In this document: positions 33,989 to 45,578 of the stretch, one piece after another
How the letters are laid out: every line of letters starts with the position of its first letter
How positions within the stretch are numbered: the stretch's first letter is position 1
Source: Scleroderma bovista
Taxonomy: Eukaryota > Basidiomycota > Agaricomycetes > Boletales > Sclerodermataceae
Assembly (NCBI GenBank): GCA_037178675.1
Contig: JAYMGJ010000449.1
Span: forward strand, 1 to 48,778
Length of the DNA: 48,778 bases
Reading direction: 5' to 3'
The notes under the pieces: model-generated
The model's database searches: none
Told to the model about the DNA's origin: nothing
Seen by the model: the letters and a program-made list of their open reading frames with translations, nothing else
Translations under genes and position numbers: made by a program

Positions 33989-36900
33989 TCAGCGTGAGAG
34001 GCTTTCTAAGGGGCCTGGCTTAGTCGGATAGGCTTTATGATAGTCGGCCACGAGTTCTGAGGCGTGTCCGAGCTCGGTCGCGATCAACCAAGATGTTTCT
34101 TCATTGGTACCTTTGTAACCAGCCCATCTAACTAGGTAGAGGAGTGGGCATTGGCGTCGACGTCGGTCGAACTTTGAGTCGAGGATCTCGGTGATCTCGA
34201 ACTCGGGTTCGCCGTCGACTTCGATGGGAGGTGGTGGAGGTTGTGACCGATTCGGTATTGTATTCGGTGTCGCTGGTTCGAGTTGTGAGACGTGGAAGAC
34301 GGGGTGGACAGCACACATAGAGTCGGAGAGACAGATCGTGAATGATAGAGTGCCAACTTGGGCGATGATTGGGTAGGGACCGAGATTCTTCTCAGAGAGT
34401 TTCTTTGACGGTCGGGTAGACCTAAAGTACTTGGCTTTGACAAATACTTGATCACCGACTTTGAAATCGGGTGCGGGTGATCTTCTGGTGTCAGCAGGGC
34501 CTTGGTACCTTTTCTGGGCAGCAGCCATCTCTTCACGTAGGTACTCATGCAGTGACTCTAAGTCAACTGCGTATTCCCTTGCCCGAGCCAATGAGAGATC
34601 GCGCTCGGGGTGCACAGCGAGGTTCGGGTGATATCCTTTGTTCGCGAAGAACGGTGATACACCGGTCGTAGCGCTAGGGGCATTGTTGTAGGCGAACTTG
34701 GCGAGAGGTAGTAGGTCCGACCAATTGTCCTGCTGGTAATTGCAGTACATCCTGAGGTATTGCTTGAGTGTTTGATTAGCTCGCTCGGTCTGTCCGTCAC
34801 CTTCTGGGTGATAGCCCGAAGTGAAATGTAATTTCATATCTAAGGCCTTACCGAGTGAACGGAAGAAATGGGAGACGAACTCTGAGCCTCGGTCAGACGT
34901 TACATGCACGGGGATGCCGTGCTTAGCGAAGACGTGGAGTAGGAAGAGCTGTGCGAGCTCGGGGGAGGTTATTGTGTCGTGAGTCGGGATGAATATGGCT
35001 TGCTTTGATAGTCAGTCAATGACTACCAGAATGGCTGTGAAGCCGGATGAGGATGGGAGTTGCTCAATGAAATCCATCGAGATGGAATTCCATGGTCGGT
35101 CGGGGACCGGTAATTGCTTGAGCATCCCATAGGGTCAGTGACGTGGTGTCTTAGCTCGGGCGCAGGCCGTGCAGGACTTGACGTAGTCCTTTACGTATGT
35201 ACGAATGCCTGGCCATGTGTATTCGCAACGAATGAGCTCTAGAGTGCGATTCTGACCGAAGTGTCCCGATAGGGGATGGTCATGCTTGTATCTGAGGACA
35301 CGAAGACATAGGTCATCGGCCTCGGGGACGTATATGCGACCATCGAGACGTAGATAGCCAGTCTCATCGGTCGACCATCGGGGATTCGATGTGTCCGAGA
35401 GGTGGGTTTTAGCAATGGGATTGGTCGGGAGTTTGGCTAGGATATCGGCATGGAGACGCTCGACGTCCATGAGTGCACTTGCTCTGAGTACTGGAGCGTG
35501 TAGGTATGTCGCGCGAAGGGAATCGGTGAGCTGTTCAGCCGTGAACACCGGTCGGAGGTTCTGTGGATTGACTCGGGCGAAGCCCCTATCCCCCTCTTTG
35601 GGGTAGACGTCCCAGCGTCTAGTCAAGGCGTCGGGCTTTGCACCAAGTTTACCAGGTCGGAAACGAATGATCAGGTTAAAGGAGGAGAGGTATTCCGACC
35701 ATCGGGCTTGCCGACGGGTGAGAACCTTAGAGGTAGAAAAGTACTCCAAATTTTTGTGGTCGGTCACGACGTCAATCGGGAAGGCAGGGCCCTCTAGGTA
35801 ATGACGCCAGGTCCTGAAGGCTTCGAAAATAGCGAGGAGCTCCTTGTCGTGTGTATCGTAGTTCAGCTCGGGCGCGGTTAGAGTGCGAGAATAGAACGCA
35901 ATCGGTCGTATCTCGTCATCCGAACCTGTGATGGATAGGATACTGGCGATCGCGTAGTCCGAAGCGTCGGTCTCGACTGTCAGTTGGGCGCCTGGCTGGA
36001 AATGGGTAAGGATGGGAGCTGTGGTGAAGGCCTTCTTGAGTTGGTTGAATGACCGTCGGCAAACGTCGGAGAAATCCCAGGGGGCATCTTTCCGTGTCAA
36101 CTGAGTTAGTGGGACCACTATATCGGAGTAGTTGAATATGAATCGACGGTAAAAGTTTGCGAAGCCGAGGAAGGACTGAATGTCCTTCACCTTGCGAGGC
36201 TCGGGCCAATCGCAGATTGTCTTGACTTTGTCTTGCGACATTGTCAAACCATCGGGGGAAAGGAAGTACCCGAGGTACTCCACCGAGTCCGAATGGAACT
36301 CACACTTTTCAGGTTTGGCGTAGAGCTTGTGCTGGCGGAGTCGCCTAAGCACTTCCCGAACGTGTTCAGTATGGTCCTCCATGTTGTCTGAGTAGACTAG
36401 GATATCGTCGAGGTAGACTACGACGCAGACATTGAGCATGTCCGCGAAGACCGAGTTGACGAACCGCTGAAAGGCTGCAGGGGCGTTGGTGAGACCGAAG
36501 GGCATCACCTGCCACTCATACGAGCCATAGCGAGTCCTGAAGGCGGTTTTCCACTCATCACCTTCGGCAATGCGAACCAGGTGGTAAGCATGTCAAAGAT
36601 CAATTTTCGTGTAGACCTTTGCTTGACTCGGAGAGTCGAGTAGGTCGGAGATGAGGGGTAGGGGATACCGATCCTTCTTTGATATTTTGTTGAGTCCTCG
36701 GTAGTCGACGCAAAGTCGGAGAGAGCCGTCCTTCTTCTTTACGAAGAGGACAGGGGCTGCATGGGAGGATGAGGTCGGACGGATGAAACCAAAGCATAGA
36801 TTTTCGTCGATGAATCCCCAAAGGGTTTCGAGTTCGACGGGGGAGAGAGAATAGAGTCTTCCGGGTGGTAATGGCGCTCCTTCTTCCAGTTCTATCTTAA

Positions 36901-37714
36901 GGTCATATTCCCGATGAGGTGCGAGTACCGATGCTTTCGCCTTACTAAAGACATCGGCAAAGTCGTGGTATGCCTCGGGGACAGAGGAAAGGTCGGGAGC
37001 AATGTCGACCGACGCAGCGCGAAAGCTACCGTCAGGCTTCAGCTGGACAGAGAACTGTTGAGAGCCATCGAGCTGGCAGGCCTTTAGAAAGGCTGCAGCG
37101 TTGATGAGAGCGATAGGTGGTGCCCGAAGACCGGGAGCCTGAGGCGAGTCGGTCGTGGAAGGAGACGAGACTGATGTGTCGTCGAGTCTCAGCACGCTCG
37201 GTGAGGGTGCGACAGGGTCGGGGAGTGAGCTCGGGGTTGGCACTTGCTGCGTAGATGTTCTGAACTTAATACTGCTCAATACCCAGTCAATCGATGGATT
37301 GTATCGGGTGAGCCAGTTGTGTCCGAGAACAATCTTACAGTCAGAGTCCAACGGGGTGACATAAAATGTCATTGGGGTGACGTCGCCAGAGGGAAAACGG
37401 ATAGGTAGATCGGTTGCTTCGGTAATTATGGTGGTGGTGGTACCGTCGAATAGACGGAGAACGATCAGGGATACCGAGTAAGTGGAAAGAGTGTTCATAT
37501 TTGCAAATGACGGATCTACAAAACAGTGGGTAGAACCCGAATCTACTAACGCAGGAAAAGACTGTATATCGCGGTCACTGATAGTAACCTGAGGTCGGAG
37601 AGAGTTTGGGTCGGAAAGAGCGGCTGCGTTGAGTCGGGCCTCCATTAGTGCACAGTCGGGAACAATGCAACTCCCACTCTGTGCGGAGTCTCGGGAGTTG
37701 CTATCTATTTTTTT
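33989..37714 (-). pseudogene. pol: Ty3/gypsy Pol polyprotein (PR-RT-RNaseH-IN-chromodomain)
   Basis: One minus-strand frame of about 1,240 codons, entered by a likely -1 frameshift from gag. Aspartic protease: [10 protein letters not shown]. Reverse transcriptase: [26 protein letters not shown] and the catalytic YLDD (VVVYLDDILVYS). RNase H: TVETDASDYA and DKELLAIFEAF. Integrase: zinc motif H-x(n)-H plus CTAC, catalytic DFIEQL, TSDRGSEF and GQTERANQ. The C-terminal chromodomain is EITEILDSKFD..YLVRWAGY..ETSW, so the element is a chromovirus that may target heterochromatin. Three TGA codons interrupt it (36593-36595 in KIDL*HAY, 35135-35137 in KTPRH*PY, 35012-35014 in VVID*LSK), all at family Arg positions. 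No frameshifts or deletions seen. Confidence 0.93.
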
Positions 37715-39039
37715 GCCTCGGTGGAGGCCATCGGTTTGGCTTCCGACGTGTTCGTGGTAGCGGCAGTAGCTGCCCTAGCCTTGGCTGCTCGAGAGCCTGA
37801 CTTGGGGCAGTCCTTGGCCTTGTGGCCAGTTGCTCCACAGAACATGCACAGATTCATGTCGAACCTGCGCTTGCGTTCCTCAGAGGTCAGCTTGCCGTCC
37901 TTGCCGAGCTTGTCCGAAAGCTCAGCAGTCTTGCCCGACTTGTTGGCTTTCTGAGTCGGGGTTGACGACGAAGAGGACTGGGCAGTGTTGCCCGAGGATT
38001 TACCCTTGTCGGTCTTACCCGACTTGGTGTTGGGGGTGTTGGTACTAGTGCTGGTAGAGGTCTTATTCTGACAAGCGACCTCCTCCTTGCGTTCCCAATA
38101 TCGGGCATCGATCTCCTGTGTGAGGACGTGAAGACCGTTCAGAGTGCGCGGTTTACCGACGCGGCTTATCTCGTCCTTGATTCGGTCGGGGAGACCTGTG
38201 TAGAAGTGATGACGCAGGGCGCCATCGCCATAGCCCCGAACCTGAGACGCGATACAGTTGAAGTCAACCACGTATCAATTGGCACGATGGTTTTCCTTCA
38301 TATGGAGGTGGTCGAGCTGATGCTCGGCGTCGGCAACAGGGTCGTGGGGACTGAAGGTGGTTTGGAGTTCAATGACGAACTCTTCCCAATCGGTCATCCA
38401 GATCGGACGGTTGAGGGGGTCTCCTGCACCGAGTAGGTCTGGCTCGAACCATTCGAGAGCCATTCCTTTGAGGTACGATTGCGCGAACGTGACCTTGGTT
38501 CGGTCAGTGCGAAAAGCCTTTGGTCAGTCCTGGAAGTTGAGCTCGCACTGGACTAAGAATGTGCGAAGCTTCTTTGGATCGGTACCATTGAAGGTATCGG
38601 GTTCGCGCACCTTGGTGCGAGACAAAGACTCAGATGAGCGCGAAGACCGCGCGAGTCTGTCGATAGCGATGGAGAGGTTGTTAAAGATGACTAGACCGGC
38701 CTCTTCTTGGTCGGGGATGCCTTCAATGGGGTCTTCACCGCCATCATCAGGGTTGGGGTCGTTGGGGTCGTCGGGACCATCACCTCCGGGACCATCATCA
38801 CCGGGATGGTCATCACCTAGGTCATCGCCGACATCTTCGACGAAGGCCCCAGGTGGGCGACGTTGAGCGGGGGAGGAGGCTCTCCGAGCGGAGAAGCCTT
38901 GGAACTGGGAGACAGAGTCGGGTGAGCGCCTGAGGCTAGTCAGAGCGCTCAATGCAGCAGCCCGACGAGTGTCGGATGCTGAGGGTTCTGGGTTGTTTGC
39001 GCGAGCAGTGCGCGAGCGAGTTTGAATTGTCCTGGACAT
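37705..39039 (-). pseudogene. gag: Ty3/gypsy Gag
   Basis: 444-codon frame starting MSRTIQTRSRTARANN just inside the 5' LTR. An Asp/Pro/Gly-rich segment, a capsid-like core (GMALEWFEPDLL, ELQTTFSPHDP, HHFYTGLPDRIKDEI), then a CCHC zinc knuckle CMFCGATGHKAKDC near the C-terminus, as in chromovirus Gag. TGA codons at 38524-38526 (after LNFQD) and 38275-38277 (after NHRAN) are the only breaks, and CGA fits both. It ends AKK-TAG at 37705-37707. Confidence 0.9.
37708..37714 (-). promoter_or_regulatory. Candidate -1 ribosomal frameshift site between gag and pol
   Basis: Minus strand reads GC-A-AAA-AAA-TAG in the gag frame: an A AAA AAA heptamer of the X XXY YYZ type directly before the gag stop. 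The pol frame is exactly -1 and is open from this point ([11 protein letters not shown]), 22 codons before the first pol ATG at 37645. Confidence 0.65.
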
Positions 39040-39080
39040 GGGTGATTGTGAACTTGTACAAGGCTAGAGTTTGAATATAC

Positions 39081-39704
39081 TGTCAAGACTGGTTCTTCAC
39101 CGATCTGATCTCTACGGGGGGTCTGGGGGTCAGAAGTTGGCCTAGCGGTAAGACCGAGATACTACGTAGCGTAGTCGCGCTTCCCGAGTAATAGGAAGGC
39201 CGACCGAGGGTCTAACAGAGAGCCCGAGGGTAAACGGTCTACGACCGAGTGCTTGCACGAGACAGAGACGGAGAGTGCGAAGGGAGAACAGAGGAGAAGT
39301 ATCTTATTCGATATTCGAACTGAACTACAACAGACCGAGTATCTAGGTATTTATACTGAGTGGAACGGATGAGGCGATGTACGGGAAGTCGGGATTACCG
39401 ACGAATGACAAGCGCAGTCGCGCTGCGCACTGAGTAAGTACGGTAAGTGCGATAACCGGATTACCGATGAGTATCATATTAGTAATGCAACGGGACGGGA
39501 ACGTATAGTAACCGGAAACAAGAAAGGAAACATATTAGGTAATCGTACAGGGAGACAGAACAGACAACACGCTCACCGATCGGTGGCAATACAGGACAGA
39601 TAGAGAGAAACGGAAAAGGGAGTACATACAATAAAATGGGCGGCAAAAGCGTGGACGCGATCGGACAATAGGGTACAGGGTGATCGGATGTCACGGTCGT
39701 GACA
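39081..39704 (-). repeat. 5' LTR of gypsy element
   Basis: 624 bp. A TATAAATA box (minus) lies at 39348-39355, the likely promoter for gag-pol transcripts. Confidence 0.95.
39348..39355 (-). promoter_or_regulatory. TATA box in gypsy 5' LTR
   Basis: TATAAATA on the minus strand, conserved in the 3' LTR and in the solo LTR at 24498-24505. Confidence 0.55.
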
Positions 39705-39780
39705 GCAGGGACAAGTAGGTAAAGGGAACTAGGTTGAAAGAGGACAAGTAAGGGTTGGAGGTGGACTTAACTAATGTTAA
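39705..39780 (-). mobile_element. LTR-B2, second part
   Basis: Continuation of 31411-32045 beyond the gypsy insertion; matches LTR-B1 from about 23967 to 24050. Ends where the Copia LTR starts. Confidence 0.75.
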
Positions 39781-40068
39781 TGTTGAAGCAATACCTATAT
39801 ATGTAGAGGAACTGCTACTCCAACTCACCTGTTGGGTGGAGTGCACAACCAGAGATGGTAGCGGTAGCTGGTCAAGAGCTGTTATATTATATAAGCGATG
39901 AACGTTGTTTATATACAACAAATAGTGTGACACGTGACTGTGACACGTGACGTGTGACATGTAACATCTACTCTAAAGAGGACTATTACTAAGTCTACAC
40001 TAATATGGGTCGCAGTCTTGTGCGCACTTCGTTGACGGTTTACGCCGGGTGCACGTGTGACTTCAACA
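39781..40068 (-). repeat. 3' LTR of Copia-1, 288 bp
   Basis: Minus-strand ends TGTTGAAG and CTTCAACA form an 8-base inverted pair. A TATATAAAC-like box is visible about midway. A polypurine tract CAAGGGGGAG (minus, 40069-40078) adjoins it. The matching 5' LTR is absent because the element is truncated. Confidence 0.9.
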
Positions 40069-42833
40069 CTCCCCCTTGCTGTGCTGCACGTAGAGCACTT
40101 CAGTGAATAAGGCACTAGATGCTGCCAGAGGGAAATTGTAAGCCTAGTTGAGCTCTGAACTTCGCGAATTTCTCGTGTGGTAAGTTCTTGGTGAGCAGAT
40201 CAGCAGGATTCTCAGCACCATCAATGAAGAATAGTTCCACGTTACCTTTCGGGACTGACTCGCGGATTCCGTGGTAGCAGATGTCGATGTGCTTGGAGCG
40301 AGGTTCTGTTACAGGGTTGGATGCCATGAATATGGACCCCTGATTATCACCGCAAATCGGGATAGCTTTCAGCTTATAGCCGAGCTCACCGAGTAAACTC
40401 CAAATCCAGGTAACTTGGCGAGCGCAATCGCTCAAAGCCATGTATTCAGCCTCAGTGGACGAGTACGCAATGGTCTTCTGCGCACAAGAAGTCCAACTGA
40501 TCAAGCCATCTGCAAGCTTCAGGTAGAAACCTGTTTGCGAGAGGTGAGAGGTAGGGTCTGATCCCCAATCTGAGTCCATGCATGCAATCAGGCCAGCACC
40601 GGATCCACCATTGTACACTAGGGAGTAATTAGGTGTACTAATCAAGTAGTGACAGATATAAAGCGCTTTGGACAGGTGGTCCTGGGATGGGTTCGCGGCA
40701 TGGTGCGAGAGATGCGTGACTGCAAAGGCAATGTCGGGCCTAGTGCCTAACATGAGGTACAGAAGGGACCCAATAACCGTCTGGAAACGGGAGTGGAGTT
40801 CTGCATCAACAGGCTCTGTATTTTTGGCAGCATAGTAGCCAGCCGGCAGTGGGGTGCTTGCAGACTTTGCATTGAGCATGCCGCAGTGTTCGATGACCTT
40901 TTGTAGGTACGTGCATTGGTCCAGGTGGATAGCATGACCTTTGCGAGTGATTTGCATATGGAGAAACTCCTTAGGTTCTCCAAGGTCTCTGCACTCCCAT
41001 TTGCGCATGAACTGCGCTTTGATGGCATCAACAACAGCCCTGTTAGGGCCGCAGAATAGTGCATCGTCAACATAGATAATACCAATGACGATGTTGGTGC
41101 CTTTCTTCTTGTAGAAGAAGATGCCTGCTTCAGACTTAAGGCACTCAAACCCAAGCTCCTTGAGAGACTCATCGAGTGTGTGCCACCAAGCTAGGCCAGC
41201 CTGTTTAAGGCCATAGAGGGCACACCAGAGGCGGAGCACTTTGCGCTCTTGCCCAGGAACTGCAAAACCTTCAGGTTGTTCCATATAGATCTCTTCGTCG
41301 AGCTTGCCATACAAGTAGGCGCTCCGAACATCGAGTCCAGTGATATACCAGTTTTCAAGTGCATGAGGCGCACTGTTTCAAAGCACACGACTGGTGAGAA
41401 GACCTGGTCAAAATCTAATCCCTCGACCTGGGAGAAGCCTTTCGCTACTAAGTGGGCTTTCTTGTGGCCATCCGACTTGACGTCGACGACCCATCGATTC
41501 TTAATGACCTTCCAGTCTCGGGGACAGTCAACTAGCTCAAAGACCTTGCGCTTTTGCAGCACGTTGAGCTCTTCTTGGCAAGCAAGTCACCAGAGTTTCT
41601 GCTCAGCTTGGGGTAAGCGAGCGATGTCCTTGTAGGACCAGTTGCGGACACTCTCATATTGAGGCTCGCTGGTTGTGAGGGCTTTGCCCATCAGGTATCG
41701 GACTAGGTTTGCTCCCCCTTCCTCGCACATCTTTTGCACATCTTCCTCACTGGGCGTTGCAGAGGTGTTGGGGAAACCACCAGGGATATGGTCTGGTGTG
41801 TCCGGTTGTGGGGGCCTAGGGGCCTCACCCACTGTTTCTCGCCATTGAGAGGCACTTTTGATATCCCGGAGTTGCTCAACGGGATGTCGCCGCTCACCAT
41901 ACATGTTACCGGGGCGCAATGGCGCTCTACGTTCACGTTGGGGGCGGGCAGGGATATTTACTGCAGGGGGTTGTGGCGCATTCTGGCGGCGTTCAGCTCA
42001 GCCAGGGCGCTGCGGTGCCGGGGGTGGTGGGTTTCTTGCCGGTGAAGGCGTTCTTGGTGCTGGTGGAGGCACTGGAGATGGCGTATGGGGAGGATTTATT
42101 TGGTTAGGCTCTTCCTCAGGAGCCTCAGGTTCCTCGCGCTTTGGATCGTCATCCTGCGCTTGGGGATGTGGGTAGCCATGGTCGTGTTCCACATCGTCAT
42201 CACTGTCGATATCATCAGGGGGATTCCCTGGTCGATCGGTGGTAGGTTTTGGATTTACCCTTCCAAAAGGGTTCTTGAGAGGTTCGCACCTGTTCTTAGG
42301 GCAGCGAGGGAAATGACGCTCATCAAAGACAGTGTGAGCAGCGGTGAACACTGCATTGGTGGAGCGCATGAACAAAAAGTTGTGCTCATTGCCTGGGGCA
42401 ACACCGACGTAAGTCATTAGCTCCGACTTGGGAGCCATCTTATTTGCTCTAGCCGAGGCTGGGAGGTAGACAAAGGCTCCACAGCCAAATACATGGAGGT
42501 GGTCGATGTTAGGCATCTCCCCCTTAAGCATTTCATGGGGGGTGCACCATCGCAGGCGAGCTACCGGAGTACGGTTGTAAATGTGGGTTGCGTGAGCGAA
42601 CACAAATTCCCACCAGGAGTCAGGAATGCAGGCTTGATGCCGCATAGACTCAGCTTTGTCCATGAGAGTGCACCCTAAACGCTCGGCGTGGCCATTCTGC
42701 ATGGGGGTTCTTGGAGCACTTTGATATATTTTAATTCCTTTCTCAAGGAGTGCTCGATCAAATAGATCAGATTTATACTTTCCGCCGGCATCGGACATCC
42801 ATCCAATGACGTGCATATCATGTTGGACGCACT
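40069..42833 (-). pseudogene. Copia-1 Pol, 5'-truncated
   Basis: Minus strand. From the head-to-head junction: integrase core (VQHDMHVIGWMSD, GIKIYQSAPRTPMQNGHAERLG), WCTPHEMLKGEMPNIDHLHVFGC, a Pro-rich linker, then RT (RWVVDVKSDGHKKAHLVAKGFSQ, LYGLKQAGLAWW, IIYVDDALFCG) and RNase H (IACMDSDWGSDPTSH, YSSTEAEYMALSD). The end is FRAQLGLQFPSG at 40115. Breaks: TGA at 41998-42000 and 41587-41589 (both CGA in Copia-2) and a ~13-14-bp deletion near 41360 that shifts frame between FETVRLM and the next block. The gag, protease and 5' integrase regions are missing. Confidence 0.92.
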
Positions 42834-45487
42834 CACCCAAGTGCTCCATATGCCAGGCGCTACTGCACACCTTATTTCTATGGGTGAAATGCTCCAGCGT
42901 AACTACAAAGTCACTGGTGATAAGCGAGGCATTAGCCTCGTTCATAAAGCAGAACGCCTATGGTTTGGGCCAGACCCAGAAGATGATCGCAACATCATTT
43001 TTGGGATTAGATCTATCCCGATAATTAGATCTAACTATATTGCCTCTGTGAGCAAAGTCAATTACGACATTATGCACTGGAGATTTGGGCACCCCTCTAA
43101 GGAAGTACTCCAACGTGCGCAAAAGCATATGCAGCGCTTCCCGGAGATCCACTTTCCTACTGAGGACTGTGTTTGCCCTGGATGTGCTCTTGGCAAGATG
43201 CCCAATCGAGTTTTCCCAGAGAATGAAAGACGTGCTTCCAAGCCCTTTGAGCTGGTGCACTCCGATCTCAAATCCTTCCCGGTTACGTTGTACCAGAAGT
43301 TTAAATATGTTATCACCTTCTACGATGACTATACCTCTCATGCCTGGACTATGCCTCTTTGCTCCAAAGCTGCAGCAATTATGGCTGCCAAAGATTTCCT
43401 CAAAATGGTGCACGTCCAACATGATATGCATGTCATTGGATGGATGTCCGATGCCAGTGGAGAATATAAATCCGATCTGTTTGATCGAGCACTCCTTGAG
43501 AAAGGAATTAAAATATATCAAAGTGCTCCAAGAACCCCCATGCAGAATGGCCACGCCAAGCATTTGGGGCGCACTCTCATGGACAAAGCTGAGTCTATGC
43601 AGCATCAAGCCTGCATTCCTGACTCCTGGTGGGATTTGTGTTCGCTCACACAACCCACATTTATAACTGTACTCCGGTAGCTCACCTGCGATGGTGCACC
43701 CCCCATGAAATGCTTAAGGGGGAGATGCCTAACATCGATCACCTACGTGTATTTGGCTGTGGAGCCTTTGTCTACCTCCCAGCCTCGGCTAGAGCAAATA
43801 AGATGGCTCCCAAGTTGGAGCTTATGACCTATGTCGGTGTTGCCCCTGGCAATGAGCGCAACTTTTTGTTTATGCGCTCCACCAATGCAGTATTTACCGC
43901 TGCTCACGCCGTCTTTGACGAGTGTCACTTCCCTTGCTGCCCCAAAAACAGGCGCGAACCTCTCGAGAACCCTTTTGGAAGGGTAAATCCAAAACCTACC
44001 ACTGATCGACCAGGGAATCCCCCTGATGATATCGACAGTGATGACGATGTGAAACACGACCATGGCTACCCACATCCCCAAGTGCAGGATGACGATCCAA
44101 AGCGCGAGGAACCTGAGGCTCCTGAGGAAGAGCCTAACCAAATAAATCCTCCTCATACGCCATCTCCAGTGCCTCCACCAGCACTGAGAATGCCTTCACT
44201 GGCGAGAAACCTGCCACCTCCGGCACCGCAGCACCCTGGCCGAGCTGAACGCCGCCAGAATGTGCCATGACCCCCTGCAGTGAATATCCCTGCCCACCCC
44301 CAACGTGAACATAGAGCGCCATTGCACCCCAGTAACATGTATGGTGAGTGGCGACATCCCATCGAGCAACTCCGGGATATCGAAAGTGCCTCTCGATGGC
44401 GAGAAACAGTGGATGAGGCCCCTAGGCCCCCACAACCAGACACACCAGACCATGTTCCTGGTGGTTTGCCTGACACCTCTGCAATGCCCAGTGAGGAAGA
44501 TGTGCAAAAGATGTGCGAGGAAGGAAGAGCAAACCTAGTCTGATACCTGATGGGCAAAGCCCTCACAACCAGCGAGCCTCAATATGAGAGCGTCCGCAAC
44601 TGGTCCTACAAGGACATCGCTCGCTTACCCCAAGCTGAGCAGAAACTCTGGCGACTTGCTTGCCAAGAAGAGCTCAATGTGCTGCGAAAGCGCAAAGTCT
44701 TTGAGCTAGTTGACCATCCCCAAGACCAGAAGGTCATAAAGAATTGATGGGTCTTTGACGTGAAGTCGGATGGCCGCAAGAAATCGGATGGCCGCAAGAA
44801 AGCCCACTTAGTAGCGAAAGGCTTCTCCCAGGTCGAGGGATTAGATTTCGACCAGGTCTTCTCACCAGTCGTGCGCTTTGAAACAGTGCGCCTCATGCTT
44901 GCGCTTGCCGCACTTGAGAATTGGTATATCACTGGACTCGGCGTTTGGAGCGCCTACTTGTATGGCAAGCTCAATGAAGAGATCTACATGAAACAACCTG
45001 AAGGTTTTGCAGTTCCCGGGAAAGAGCGCAAAGTGCTCCACCTTTGGCATGCCCTCTATGGCCTCAAACAGGCCAGCCTAGCTTGGTGGCGCACACTCAA
45101 TGAGTCTCTAAAAGAGCTCGGGTTTGAGCACCTTAAGTCTGAAGCAGGCATCTTCTTCTACAAGAAGAAAGGCACCAACATCGTCATTGGTATCATCTAT
45201 GTTGACGACGCTCTATTCTGCGGCCCTAACAAGGCTGTTGTTGATGCCATCAAAGCACAGTTCATGCGCAAATGGGAGTGCAGAGACCTTGGAGAATCTA
45301 AGGAGTTTCTCCATATGCAAATCACTCACAAAGGTTGCGCTATCCACCTGGATCAATGCGCGTACCTACAAAAGGTCATCGAACGCTGCAGCATGCTCAA
45401 TGCAAAGTCCGCAAGCACCCCACTGCCGGCTGGCTACTATGCCGCCAAAAATACAGAGCCTGTTGATGTGGAACTCCGCTCCCGTTT
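42834..45487 (+). pseudogene. Copia-2 Pol, truncated at both ends
   Basis: Plus strand, inverted relative to Copia-1 and from the same family. Starts in the pre-integrase domain (LTQVLHMPGATAHLISMGEML), then the integrase zinc motif (MHWRFGHPS..CVCPGC), FELVHSDLKSFP, the integrase core, RT with YVDDALFCG, and stops at ELRSRF (45487), well before RNase H. Breaks: a 1-bp deletion near 43632 (DSWWDLCS where Copia-1 has DSWWEFVFAH), TGA at 44268-44270, 44541-44543 and 44745-44747 (CAA, CGA and CGA in Copia-1), and an 18-bp tandem duplication near 44770-44800 (KKSDGRKKSDGR). Confidence 0.92.
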
Positions 45488-45578
45488 CACATAATGCACC
45501 TGCATTGTCCCATACAACACGGACAGACAAAGCTGACAATTGGCTGTTCTACATGGCCAGCTGGGATAGGTCCCAGCT

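Larger units (their letters stand above)
32046..39704 (-). mobile_element. Full-length Ty3/gypsy chromovirus, 7.66 kb
   Basis: Two 624-bp LTRs (32046-32669 and 39081-39704) in direct orientation, TGTCAC..TTGACA read on the minus strand, flanked by the 5-bp duplication GCAGG. Minus-strand order: 5' LTR (right), gag, pol (protease, RT, RNase H, integrase, chromodomain), then a 1.3-kb region with an opposite-strand gene, polypurine tract and 3' LTR (left). I count about 10 LTR differences (~98.4% identity), so insertion is fairly recent. The frames are open apart from five TGA codons in gag-pol. This is a retrotransposon of a fungus, not a virus of animals or crops. Confidence 0.95.

Noticed and set aside
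18625..44747. TGA read as a sense codon (recoding) in this genome
   Set aside because: The Copia pair shows TGA and CGA alternating reciprocally between copies, and LTR non-coding differences have the same CpG signature, so mutation explains it.
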